This document shows positions 43,976-56,523 of a stretch of DNA of 64,000 nucleotides, in pieces (the stretch's first letter is position 1; every line of letters starts with the position of its first letter). This DNA comes from Mermis nigrescens (taxonomy: Eukaryota; Nematoda; Enoplea; Mermithida; Mermithidae): assembly GCA_036768485.1 (NCBI GenBank), contig JAVLUZ010000626.1, forward strand, positions 336,001 through 400,000. Reading direction: 5' to 3'. The notes under the pieces were generated by a model. The model ran no database searches, was not told the DNA's origin, and saw nothing but the letters and a program-made list of their open reading frames with translations. The position numbers were made by a program, and so were the translations under genes.

Positions 43976-45066
43976 TACATATATTTATATGCGTAGGTAT
44001 GAAGATACCGTACATGTTCAACACGGAAGTTTCACGAGTAAAAAGTGAAAGAGAAGAAAACGTACTAAAATTAATGTAACAAAATATAAAACAGATGCAT
44101 CCGTAGAATGTAATCACGATACAAGCCCGGCGTCGAATCGGGAGACCATATGAACAGCGTGAGTGGTGGATAACCAGATAGCTACGAATTTTTAACTTAA
44201 AATGAAGTAAAAATAACAGTTTTTTTTGCGTAAAAACTCTACGACAGTTGCTGGTCAATTTCAAATGCTTTCCGAGGGAATATTTCGAAAATAATGGAAA
44301 TCTATAAAACCCATTAGATTCCACATAATTAAACTCTTAAAGTTTTACCTTTCCGCGAGTTTTTGACGTCAGTGAACATAAAAGTCGAGAAATGGGTTTT
44401 TGTTCATGTCAACAAGATGTTCGGTGCATTGAAACGGAAAACAGAGAAAGTCAGACAAATGCACACTTACTCTTTTTTTGTTATAACAAGTTATGTATTT
44501 TTCTGATATCCTTGTGCACATTTCGGATTTAAAACTATTCTCACTGCTGAGCCGAGTCGGCCTTCCTTAGATGCACAGCATGGCCGGTTGGGGAATGGGG
44601 AGTGTCAGCTTGAAATCATTGAGCTAAAATCTCCTCAAAGACTGATTCAAGTGCTACAATAGCGCAAAAACTGTTACTTTTTTTAGTTTCAAGCACATTT
44701 ACGAAGAATTGTTCATTTTCATTTATTTTTAGCTGACATTTTACCAGATTTTCGCAGGACAATTTCCCATTTTTCCATTCTGGAGGTCGTTTAACCCCCA
44801 CGTTTATATGTAGGTATATCTGGTCCGTTCACAGTACAAGGTCTGGAAATAAATGATTTGCCGGCTTTGCCTGATATTTATGAAATTTTTAAATGACCTT
44901 TTGAAGCTGAATTTTGCAAAAAGTTTGAATATTATAATAAGATTTTAGCTGGTGATAAATAAAATTTATTATGTTTATGTAGCAGATTTACACGGGAATT
45001 ATGCACATAGGTACATGAATAAGACTGTTTAATAAATTATTAGTTTACTTCACATAAAGCATTTAC
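43976..45066. other. Duplicated intergenic DNA before the palindrome
   Basis: Matches 21035-22402 except for a 290-bp absence near 44965. R2 copy at about 44570-44830. No gene. Confidence 0.6.
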
Positions 45067-45072
45067 CATGTA

Positions 45073-48000
45073 AGTAGTTAAGCCTGTCTCCCTGGTGTGC
45101 AACACAAAGTATAGCCTGTGCTTAAGCGTAGGCAATGTTGAAGCATAGTCCTGTGTTGAAACATAGGCTATATGTTTTGTGTTGCGGTCTAGGGGATGAC
45201 GTCACACTATAGTTAACCCCAACTATGGGTATACTGGAGACTATTTTAAATTTGCGGATCAAGTCAACCAGGTATACTTTACACTACAGCAAGAGTACCT
45301 AGTTAATGCAGGGGGGATATATACGAAAAAGGGGGAATCTATCAGAAATTTATTTTTTAGGGGATAACTATGAACACCGCTTACTATACTAAATGCGTAC
45401 AATATTCTAACTTGCGTACCACTTGACCACTTTACACTTTACACTCGACTAGTTTACACCATATCATAAAACTGCTATAAATCATGAACCAATGGCCGGA
45501 TTGAGCTGAAATGTTCAGAATATAAACACTACATGCCAAAAATAATGTATACGGAAAATCGTGAACTGGCTTACTGTAGCTATGTTACAACACGTATTTT
45601 TTGAACCAATGGCCGAATTGAGCTGAAATTTTCAGAATATAAAGACCACATGCCAAAAATAACGTATATGAAAAATCGTGTACTGGCTTACTGTAGCTAT
45701 GTTATAACACGTACTTATTGAAGCAATGGCCGGATTGAGCTCAAATTTGAGAAACAGCATATACGCGAGTCACTTATTCTTTGCACATTGGCTTACTGTA
45801 GGTATACTGTAGCTTTCTGGATTTTCTATATCTCACAAACTAACAGTCAAATAAAGCTGAAATTCAATAAATTAGATGCATATGAGTAAAAAATAACGTA
45901 CGCAAAATATAGTGGATGGGGTCACTGTAGGTATGCTACAACACGTATCTTTCAATTCGCCGAGCTGGAAATTTGAGAGATTTAACAAATACGATAGAAC
46001 AGGGTACCAGAACTACCATAGGCAACATTTAGTAACCCATAGTGAGGAAAAGGTGGTTGTGAAAAAGGTTACAAAGGGTCCACAGTCTCGCCCAGATGTC
46101 CCCCAACCTAAAGCTAGAGGATCACTCTGTGGACTGCAGATCTTTTGTATGAACACACTGAAAACGTTCATAATACTTAATAAGATTATGAGACAATAAA
46201 ACATGAAGATAAGGGTTTAACGAAAAAAATCAGACATATTTTGTAAGATTTGGAAATTTTTTGTAAAATTTGGAAATTATTTTGTAAACTTTGGAAACTT
46301 TTTTGTAAAATTTGGAAACTTTTTTGTAAAATTTGGAAACTGTTTTGTAAAATTTGGAAATTATTTTGTAAAATTCGGAAACTTTTTTGTAAAATTTGGA
46401 AATTATTTTGTAAAATTTGGAAACTTTTTTGCGTGCTTAAGCATAGGAATTTTGTAAAATTTGGAAACTTTTTTGTAAAGTTTGGAAACTTTTTTGTAAA
46501 ATTTGGAAACTTTTTTGTAAAATTTGGAAACTTTTTTGTAAAGTTTGGAAACTTTCTGTAAGTCTATAAAATATCTTCCAAAGTTTGAGAAATTCCAAGC
46601 ACAAAACCGGAATTCCTCTTGTAGAAATCAAAAAGTTTCTTGCAGAGTTTGGAATTTTCTTGCAGAATTTGAGTATTCTTGCATTGTTTCTGAAAATCAT
46701 TGAGAAATCTGGGGATACAGAGGAGCTTTTGAGAACTTTTAGAAATTCAAAAACAATTTTCTCATCGAACATGGAAAACTTGCAAGATTTGGTAATCTAT
46801 CACAGAGTTTGGAATTTTCTTGCAGAATTTGAGTATTCTTGCATTGTTTCTGAAAAACATTGAGAAATCTGGGGATACAGAGGAGCTTTTGTGAACTTTT
46901 AGAAATCTAAAAACAATTTTCTCATCCGAACATGGAAAACTTGCAAGATTTGGTAATCTATCATTAGAAAATGAAATTAAGGAGGTAAAGGTTGAGCCAG
47001 TTTAATAAATATGAAACAAATTGTCCTGTATATTCTTGCAAATGAACAAAATATTTAGTCCTCTTGTTACGGCTATGTGTTACTTTGACCACGATCAAAA
47101 ACTACCCTTTCTTTACAACAAATTTATGTAGTTTTGGCTAACCTAGAGGCCAAAATTTCCTATTTTAAACACACTTTTGTGCCAAATATGGCTCAAAACA
47201 TGGGAAATTCTCAACGCAAAAGCCTCATATCTGTATATGGAATGCATCTTTCTGTATGTGCGAAGGATTTTACCTTTATGCGACTATTTTGTTGTCCAAA
47301 ACATACATTTTGTTCTGATTTTTCAACAAGTCTCGGCTAAAAACATGTGCTTTTGCTGAAGAAAATGAAAATAAACATAGAAAATAAGCATATTTTGATA
47401 GCAATAAAACATGACCAGTTTCTGATAGTAGGGATAGCCACCTTTTCTGTCTCCAAAGCATGAAAATAAAGAAAATGTACATGCATTTGTAGGAAATTTT
47501 CGAATTTTTCGCAATTTTCGAGTTGTTCCACTCCATTGCACAAAATAGTACTTGTTATTAAAACTCTAGAATTTTCCCGCACAGAAAGGTAAACTTTTGC
47601 ACCCAGCGGAAGTTCTCTAGGAAAAAAGAATCAAAAATTTATGCTAAAATAGATATCATGTATAGCACCGACATAGCAAAAGGCAGATAACTGTGTGTTT
47701 TAAGAATCATTCTGAACATTTTGGGAAAAGTTTGGTCTCCATGTGCACAGTAGTTGAGGGTTGAGACACATTTTCAGGTAGAAATGATGTTAACTTTCAA
47801 ACAAGGAACAGGCAAAAATAATGCAAATAGATGCTAAAATGGAAAAATGTCAGTTTTGTTCAGAAAGTTCTTAAGATCAACCAGAAATGGCAGCTCAGGC
47901 AGATTCTGCACTATTTTTACCCTTCTAGTCAGTTTTTCAGCAATTTCAGCCTTGAAAGGTTTGGAAAATTGACACTTCTTTACCCACTTCAACCTCCCAG

Positions 48001-48903
48001 ACCAAGATCTGCTTTGGGCAAAAATTATGTGTAATTAAGGCCAAAAAGAGACAAATATTGCAGCTTTGTTGAGAAAGTGCTTGAAATCAGCTGAAAACTG
48101 CAAGTTGAGATAACTTTTCGGTTGTTTTTATGAATTTTAGGGCCATTTGAGTCCTAAAAAGCTCGAAAAATTTACTTTTAGACTGCCTCATCCTCCCAGG
48201 CCTCCTGGCCAGACACTCACATGAGGGTTTGGGGGTTTTGCCCCAAAAGTGAAGATTTTCTAGGAAAAATGAGGCAAAATAAAACCCAACATTGAATGAA
48301 AATTAAAATATTTGTTTAGAAACATCAAAAACCGTACGGAAACTATGGAGTTACATGGTTTTTTCGCTATTTAAGCTTTAAATCCCGTTTTTTGTGGCCA
48401 TTTTATCTCCTAGACTAAGGTCTGTTTTAGTCAAAAATAGTGTAAAATCAAGGCCAAAATCAGACAAAAATCATATTTTGTTGCAAAAGTCTTGAAATCA
48501 AGCAGAAACTGTCACTTAAGTTGAAGTTTATGCTATTTTGATGCTCACAGTCAATTTTTGTGGCCATTTCAGCCCTAAAAGGCTCGAAGAATTAGCTCTC
48601 AAGACTGCAAAATCCTTGCAGGCCTCCTGATCTGACAAGCCTGTGGATTTGGGGTCTAGACCACCTCAGAATGGAAGAAATGGGAATATTCCAGGTCAAT
48701 TGAGGCAAGCTGAGGACTAAAACTGAATGAAAATTGAAGAATCTTTCCGAAAATGCCTAAAAGTGATCAGAAACTATGGATTTACATGGTAATAACCTTA
48801 TTTTAGCGTTTACACCCATTTTTCGGCCATTAATCCAAAAAAAGCGGAAATTTTGACCCCAAGACCGGTCCTTCTTGCCACCTATGCTCCCAGACCTTGG
48901 TCT
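45073..48903 (+). repeat. Left arm of the 9.16-kb palindrome
   Basis: Order: terminal GCTTAAGC-rich patch; 123-bp tandem repeats (45483-45735); a 95-codon frame (45912..46199) that is not conserved as protein; the 21-bp minisatellite (46240-46556); a duplicated block with TTGCAAGATTTGGTAATCTA (46.77-46.97 kb); then R2-related units (47.83-48.9 kb) ending CTCCCAGACCTTGG. Confidence 0.9.
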
Positions 48904-50392
48904 GCTGTGTGTTAAATGAATTAATCAGTGAAATATTTCAAGTAAAATAATCAGACCAATCATTCAAAGCCTCATTGAAACCCCTTTTGTTCCTATTTTA
49001 TCATATTTTTATATGTAAACAAAACTTTTACAAAGTTGTATGTCTGAATACTTGAAAATGTATGAATTATCTAAATGGTATTCACAAAGTTTGTGTCAGA
49101 TTGTTTGGATGCAAGGACCCATTGGACTGAGGGGATGTTTTTACAAGGTTCATTTATGAGCAAGAATATAGAAATTCTTTCATTTTAACAAACAAATCTT
49201 GTGAAACTTGTCATGGTTTATGAATATTTATTTTACTATTCAATATCAGGCATATTCATTTTGAAGTATTTTTCAGTAAATTGTGCAAAATCTTGGAATT
49301 AGTAATATTTATGTGGCAAATTCGTTGAAAATATGCTTAAATTGACCAATTAATTATGTAAGAAATATATTTTTGCATATGAAAATGCAGATAATATTAA
49401 AAATTAAAATAAATTTATTTACTTTGACCACATTTGTTATAATACTAAGAGAGGTAATCATGGTCTGCCTTTCTGTAAATCTTAAACATGGGATACATAA
49501 AGCCATGTCTCCAGAAATTTATCGGTTTCAAATATTCTTGAGCTTGATAATTTGATCAGGCAGAAACTTGCTATAGAATAACAACAATATTTTCATACCT
49601 CTTGCTATTTCTGACTTGGAATGTTGTTTATGGATGAACGATACCATATCAGTTTTATTGGAAATTCAACTGGCTGTCTTATCTTGCTAGTAATTCTTTC
49701 TTGAACATATACAAACATTGAAAAGAAGCTTCATTCTAAAATGCTTCAATGTCAATAATATAGCTATTTGAACTATCACAATAAAGATTAGTTAACTAAG
49801 CATGTTTATTTGGACATCTGTCATTCTTACCTTTATTTGTATAATATAAATACAAACATAAATTGGAAGTAATAATCAGTAAAAAATGTAATTATTCCTT
49901 GGTTGCTATGCTATATTTCTGCCATAATCAATGATTTAGCACACTTAGAACCTCCCTTTTTTCCAGAATATGGATGCATTAATAGTGAGTTATTGCGATA
50001 TACTAAGGCGAATTAAAACATGAAATTGAAAAATGCGGGTTTCTGCCCAATATTGTTGAAAATGCAGAGCATAAAAATACTCACTTCCTTCTTGAGGAAA
50101 AGGACTAATTGTGAAATATACGAGATATTGTGTAAAATCATAACTTTCCAGGCTTTTTTATTTGCAGTTTTCTGCCCATCACCCATGTTTCAGATTAGAG
50201 GTTTTTGAACTCTGGACTATAAATGTTTATATTCTAAACAATTGGAATATTAATCTTTGAAATAGGTATCACACTTATATTTGTTATTTACATGGCGAAA
50301 TCAGGGGCTGAAGTAGAGATTTGGCTGTACAGTCTGTGTTTTCATATGAAATGTAAGATTTATGTCATGGTTTTACCTTTTGCCTCACTGCA
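48904..50392. other. Unique centre of the palindrome
   Basis: AT-rich, no frame above about 62 codons, no splice or family landmark. It is the only part of the element not in the inverted arms; nothing identified. Confidence 0.7.
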
Positions 50393-53300
50393 CACCAAGG
50401 TCTGGGAGCATAGGTGGCAAGAAGGACCGGTCTTGGGGTCAAAATTTCCGCTTTTTTTGGATTAATGGCCGAAAAAATGGGTGTAAACGCTAAAATAAGG
50501 TTATTACCATGTAAATCCATAGTTTCTGATCACTTTTAGGCATTTTCGGAAAGATTCTTCATTTTTCATTCAGTTTTAGTCCTCAGCTTGCCTCAATTGA
50601 CCTGGAATATTCCCATTTCTTCCATTCTGAGGTGGTCTAGACCCCAAATCCACAGGCTTGTCAGATCAGGAGGCCTGCAAGGATTTTGCAGTCTTGAGAG
50701 CTAATTCTTCGAACCTTTTAGGGCTGAAATGGCCACAAAAATTGACTGTGAGCATCAAAATAGCATAAACTTCAACTTAAGTGACAGTTTCTGCTTGATT
50801 TCAAGACTTTTGCAACAAAATATGATTTTTGTCTGTTTTGGCCTTGATTTTACATTATTTTTGACTGAAACAGACCTTAGTCTAGGAGATAAAATGGCCA
50901 CAAAAAACGGGATTTAAAGCTTAAATAGCGAAAAAACCATGTAACTCCATAATTTCCGTACGGTTTTTGATGTTTCTAAACAAATATTTTAATTTTCATT
51001 CAATGTTGGGTTTTATTTTGCCTCATTTTTCCTAGAAAATCTTCACTTTTGGGGCAAAACCCCCAAACCCTCATGTGAGTGTCTGGCCAGGAGGCCTGGG
51101 AGGATGAGGCAGTCTAAAAGATAAATTTTTCGAGCTTTTTAGGACTCAAATGGCCCTAAAATTCATAAAAACAACCGAAAAGTTATCTCAACTTGCAGTT
51201 TTCAGCTGATTTCAAGCACTTTCTCAACAAAGCTGCAATATTTGTCTCTTTTTGGCCTTAATTACACATAATTTTTGCCCAAAGCAGATCTTGGTCTGGG
51301 AGGGTGAAGTGGGTAAAGAAGTGTCAATTTTCCAAACCTTTCAAGGCTGAAATTGCTGAAAAACTGACTAGAAGGGTAAAAATAGTGCAGAATCTGCCTG
51401 AGCTGCCATTTCTGGTTGATCTTAAGAACTTTCTGAACAAAACTGACATTTTTCCATTTTAGCATCTATTTGCATTATTTTTGCCTGTTTCTTGTTTGAA
51501 AGTTCACATCATTTCTACCTGAAAATGTGTCTCAACCCTCAACTACTGTGCACATGGAGACCAAACGTTTCCCAAAATGTTCAGAATGATTCTTAAAACA
51601 CACAGTTATCTGCCTTTTGCTATGTCGGTGCTATACATGATATCAATTTTAGCATAAATTTTTGATTCTTTTTTCCTAGAGAACTTCCGCTGGGTGCAAA
51701 AGTTTACTTTTCTGTGCGGGAAAATTCTAGAGTTTTAATAACAAGTACTAATTTGTGCAATGGAGTGGAACCACTCAAAAATTGCGAAAAATTCGAAAAT
51801 TTTCTACAAATGCATGTACATTTTCTTTATTTTCATGCTTTGGAGACAGAAAAGGTGGCTATCCCTACTATCAGAAACTGGTCATGTTTTATTGCTATTA
51901 AAATATGCTTATTTTCTATGTTTATTTTCATTTTCTTCAGCAAAAGCACATGTTTTTAGCCGAGACATCAGAACAAAATGTATGTTTTGGACAGCAAAAT
52001 AGTCGCATAAAGGTAAAATCCTTCGCACATACAGAAAGATGCATTCCATATACAGATATGAGGCTTTTGCGTTGAGAATTTCCCATGTTTTGAGCCATAT
52101 TTGGCACAAAAGTGTGTTTAAAATAGGAAATTTTGGCCTCTAGGTTAGCCAAAACTACATAAATTTGTTGTAAAGAAAGGGTAGTTTTTGATCGTGGTCA
52201 AAGTAACACATAGCCGTAACAAGAGGACTAAATATTTTGTTCATTTGCAAGAATATACAGGACAATTTGTTTCATATTTATTAAACTGGCTCAACCTTTA
52301 CCTCCTTAATTTCATTTTCTAATGATAGATTACCAAATCTTGCAAGTTTTCCATGTTCGGATGAGAAAATTGTTTTTAGATTTCTAAAAGTTCACAAAAG
52401 CTCCTCTGTATCCCCAGATTTCTCAATGTTTTTCAGAAACAATGCAAGAATACTCAAATTCTGCAAGAAAATTCCAAACTCTGTGATAGATTACCAAATC
52501 TTGCAAGTTTTCCATGTTCGATGAGAAAATTGTTTTTGAATTTCTAAAAGTTCACAAAAGCTCCTCTGTATCCCCAGATTTCTCAATGATTTTCAGAAAC
52601 AATGCAAGAATACTCAAATTCTGCAAGAAAATTCCAAACTCTGCAAGAAACTTTTTGATTTCTACAAGAGGAATTCCGGTTTGTGCTTGGAATTTCTCAA
52701 ACTTTGAAAGAAATTTTATAGACTTACAGAAAGTTTCCAAACTTTACAAAAAAGTTTCCAAATTTTACAAAAAAGTTTCCAAATTTTACAAAAAAGTTTC
52801 CAAACTTTACAAAAAAGTTTCCAAATCTTACAAAATTCCTATGCTTAAGCACGTAAAAAAGTTTCCAAATTTTACAAAATAATTTCCAAATTTTACAAAA
52901 AAGTTTCTGAATTTTACAAAATAATTTCCAAATTTTACAAAACAGTTTTCAAATTTTACAAAAAAGTTTTCAAATTTTACAAAAAAGTTTCCAAATTTTA
53001 CAAAAAAGTTTCCAAAGTTTACAAAATAATTTCCAAATTTTACAAAAAATTTCCAAATCTTACAAAATATGTCTGATTTTTTCGTTAAACCCATATCTTC
53101 ATGTTTTATTGTCTCATAATCTTATTAAGTATTATGAACGTTTTCAGTGTGTTCATACAAAAGATCTGCAGTCTACAGAGTGATCCTCTAGCTTTAGGTT
53201 GGGGGAGATCTGTGCGAGACTGTGGACCCTTTGTAACCTTTTTCACAACCGCCTTTTCCTCACTATGGGTTACTAAATGTTGCCTATGGTAGTTCTGGTG

Positions 53301-54228
53301 CCCTGTTCTATCGTATTTGTTAAATCTCTTAAATTTCCAGCTCGGCGAATTGAAAGATACGTGTTGTAGCATACCTACAGTGACCCCATCCACTATATTT
53401 TGCGTACGTTATTTTTTACTCATATGCATCTAATTTATTGAATTTCAGCTTTATTTGACTGTTAGTTTGTGAGATATAGAAAATCCAGAAAGCTACAGTA
53501 TACCTACAGTAAGCCAATGTGCAAAGAATAAGTGACTCGCGTATATGCTGTTTCTCAAATTTGAGCTCAATCCGGCCATTGCTTCAAAAAGTACGTTTTA
53601 TAACATAGCTACAGTAAGCCAGTACACGATTTTCCATATACGTTATTTTTGGCATGTAGTCTTTATATTCTGAAAATTTCAGCTCAATCCGGCCATTGGT
53701 TCAAAAAATACGTGTTGTAACATAGCTACAGTAAGCCAGTTCACGATTTTCCGTATACATTATTTTTGGCATGTAGTGTTTCATATTCTGAACATTTCAG
53801 CTCAATCCGGCCATTGGTTCATGATTTATAGCAGTTTTATGATATGGTGTAAATAGTCGAGTGTAAAGTGTAAAGTGGTCAAGTGGTACGCAAGTTAGAA
53901 TATTGTACGCATTTAGTATAGTAAGCGGTGTACATAGTTATCCCTAAAAAATAAATTTCTGATAGATTCCCCCCTTTTTCGTATATCCCCCTGCTTTAAC
54001 TAGGTACTCTTGCTGTAGTGTAAAGTATACCTGGTTGACTTGATCCGCAAATTTAAAATAGTCTCCAGTATACCCATAGTTGGGGTTAACTATAGTGTGA
54101 CGTCATCCCCTAGACCGCAACACAAAACATATAGCCTATGTTTCAACACAGGACTATGCTTCAACATTGCCTATGCTTAAGCACAGGCTATACTTTGTGT
54201 TGCACACCAGGAGACAGGCTTAACTACT
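50393..54228 (-). repeat. Right arm of the 9.16-kb palindrome
   Basis: Reverse complement of 45073..48903 with few differences. The part from about 51583 onward is the piece also found at 27711..30367. Confidence 0.9.
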
Positions 54229-55310
54229 CATGTACACATGTATGTACATGCATATATCATTAGAAAGCGCGCTTTTGTATTTAAAATTGAGGCAATATTA
54301 AAGATTTCTGGTTATTCACAGGTCCGCCACTATATTCAAATTTAGATTAAACGGATACCTATTCAAAGGATTTTGAAAAAATCGGCTCGAAATTGTAATT
54401 AATTTTCACCTAGTTTTTAGCTTTTTTACCTCCGATAACGACGCATAGTTTTTATTCTTTAATTTAATTCATTTATGTCTTATGAAAGGCATTTATGTAC
54501 ATTATTTAATATGCAAAACAATTTTTCGCTCTTTCCATTCGATAAAGTCCAACTGGGAGAGTCAAGAATTGAGATTTTTGAACTGAAATGACCTCAAAAA
54601 CTGGATAAGTACCAAAATAGCACACAGTTTTTGGACAATTTAAAGCATTTTTGAACAACATTTAAGATTTTTCCCGTGAAAATTTTCATGATTCCATTCC
54701 AAAGGGTAGACCCTATACGGGCATGTCTGGTGCCTAGGTAACTACGTAACAATATACAACGGTAGTTATGCAGTCAAATGTCTACCGAAAATGCACGTGG
54801 GAGCAGCTGGGCATACGTAACTGGGCAGCACGCAAATTCTGGGGGATCAGGCAGGATGGGTCAAATCCATACGTAGGCAACAAAAAAGTTCTGGGGGGAG
54901 GGTGCGAGATTTTTCAAAGGTCCAAAAATGGCCTTAAAAATGGTGGTATGGCGAAGAAAACATCATTTTTCGACGTTTCTCTTCAAGCACTATCCATTGG
55001 CATCAAAAAATTGCGAGAAAAAATTTCAAAAATTGGATTCTTGGGAGGTATTTTGATTTCTCGGGATAGGGGGTGCATACCCCCAAAACCCCCCACGCCC
55101 AGGTGTGGTCAAATGGCCCAAAATGTTACTGAAAATAGATTTCTGATGGTCTGCGGGGGGGTTTCTCAACTTCTGTGGGTGCAACCTCCACGCCTATGTG
55201 TGAGCAGAGGAATCTCCTACAGATTGCCTACTGATGACAAGCTGAGCAAACCTATTCAGTTTTAAAGAAAAGTTAAAGTGTAGGCTATTATCGTTTTTCA
55301 CGACTTGAAA
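54229..55310. repeat. Flank segment F, copy 3
   Basis: Continues unit 2 beyond the palindrome: CATGTACACATGTATG, R2 (54550-54745), broken M1, complete M1, then shared sequence to TTTTCACGACTTGAAATTGC. Confidence 0.8.
54868..55107 (+). mobile_element. M1 MITE in flank copy 3
   Basis: CATACGTAGGCAACA ... CGCCCAGGTGTG; flanks GTCAAATC and GTCAAATG. It is the complete form of the truncated MITE at 23037. Confidence 0.85.
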
Positions 55311-55646
55311 TTGCGATTAATTTTCCAGCGTAAATTATATTGAATTTTTCGAATCTTTCGTACAGACGCGACACAGGGACCATAGCGGGTTCTCTAGATA
55401 CATTTTTTAGGCATCGTCTTTCATGAACATTTTATCGTACTTCCTAAGTTTGAATAGTACCCCTAGTACTACATTGATATCCGGGCATCGAAACACCAGA
55501 CTGACCAGAAACAACGAAGACACGTACATATGTACTTCACGACGTTTTCTTTCGTTCTACGAACCTTCGTTCCCCGTTTAGATTATATGTAAAATATTGT
55601 ATTATTATCCGCGATTTCAACAGGCACGTAGCTGTGGGGGGAGAAT
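55031..55646. repeat. Direct repeat, unit 1
   Basis: Repeats at 55690-56301: shared GATTCTTGGGAGGTATTTTG, GGTTTCTCAACTTCTG, TGTGAGCAGAGGAATCTCC, GGGCATCGAAACACCAGACT, TACATATGTACTTCACGACG, GGCACGTAGCTGTGGGGG. No coding frame survives in both units. Confidence 0.85.
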
Positions 55647-55659
55647 GGGGGGTCTGGAC

Positions 55660-55766
55660 CATACGTGGGCAGCAAAAAAATTCTCTTGAAATTAGATTCT
55701 TGGGAGGTATTTTGATTTCTCGGGATAGGGGGTGCATACCCCCAAAACCCCTCACGCCCAGGTGTG
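55660..55766 (+). mobile_element. Short M1 MITE at the junction of the direct repeats
   Basis: CATACGTGGGCAGCAAAAAA to CACGCCCAGGTGTG, 107 bp. Flanks GTCTGGAC and GTCCAATC do not match well, as expected if the direct duplication fused the 5' part of one MITE to the 3' part of another. Confidence 0.65.
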
Positions 55767-56301
55767 GTCCAATCGCCAAAAATTTCACAGAAAATAGATT
55801 TCTGAAGGTCTGCGGGGGGTTTCTCAACTTCTGTGGGTGCAACCTCCACGCCTATGTGTGAGCAGAGGAATCTCCTACAGATTGCCTACTGATGACAAGC
55901 TGAGCAAACCTATTCAGTTTTAAAGAAAAGTTAAATTGTAGGCTATTATCGTTTTTCACGACTTGAAATTGCGATTAATTTTCCAGCGTAAATTATATTG
56001 AATTTTTCGAATCTTTCGTACAGATGCAACACAGGGACCATAACGGGTTCTCTGATATTTTTATAGGCATCGTCTTTCAGGAACATTTTATCGTAGTTCC
56101 TAAGTTTGAATAGCACCCCTAGTACTACATTGATATCCGGGCATCGAAACACCAGACTGACCCGAAACAACGAAGACACGTACATATGTACTTCACGACG
56201 TTTTCTTTCGTTCTACGAACCTTCGTTCCCTGTTTAGATTATATGTAAAATATTGTATTATTATCCGCGATTGCAACAGGCACGTAGCTGTGGGGGAAAA
56301 T
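55690..56301. repeat. Direct repeat, unit 2
   Basis: See unit 1 at 55031. Differences are scattered substitutions and a few short indels. Confidence 0.85.
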
Positions 56302-56523
56302 GGGGAGTCCGGACCCCCAAAATTCAGAAGAAAACGGAAAAATAGGTTTTTTCACACGTTATTTTGTGCTATTTCTGGCTTAGACCCCCCAAAATTGGTG
56401 TTGGTCCTCCCATAATAGGAGGGCCAACTACATGCCTGGATTTCAATAATAAAAATGTGATATGTCCCTAAGAATAAAAACATGATATATGTAGATAGTT
56501 CAGCAAGTGCCTAACAAAATCTG

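Larger units (their letters stand above)
37931..45066. repeat. Segmental duplication unit 2
   Basis: Direct copy of 15480..22410. Includes LEA-like copy 2, fold-back B2, and three M1 MITE sites plus the two CAGGGTGGG-type elements. Ends at the insertion point of the palindrome (CATGTA at 45067..45072). Confidence 0.9.
45073..54228. mobile_element. 9.16-kb palindromic element with AG...CT ends and 6-bp target duplication
   Basis: Both ends carry AGTAGTTAAGCCTGTC as exact inverted repeats. CATGTA is repeated at 45067..45072 and 54229..54234, and the empty site TACCATGTACACAT exists at 22.4 kb. Arms 45073..48903 and 50393..54228 are inverted copies of about 3.83 kb; the centre of about 1.49 kb is single-copy. 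The AG/CT termini and 6-bp duplication are Polinton/Maverick features, but arms this long and the lack of polymerase, integrase or capsid frames make it a non-autonomous or novel fold-back element. The arms are full of tandem repeats. Confidence 0.85.

Noticed and set aside
45073..54228. Autonomous Polinton/Maverick
   Set aside because: Ends and duplication length fit, but no polymerase B, integrase, ATPase, protease or capsid frame is visible and the arms are far too long.
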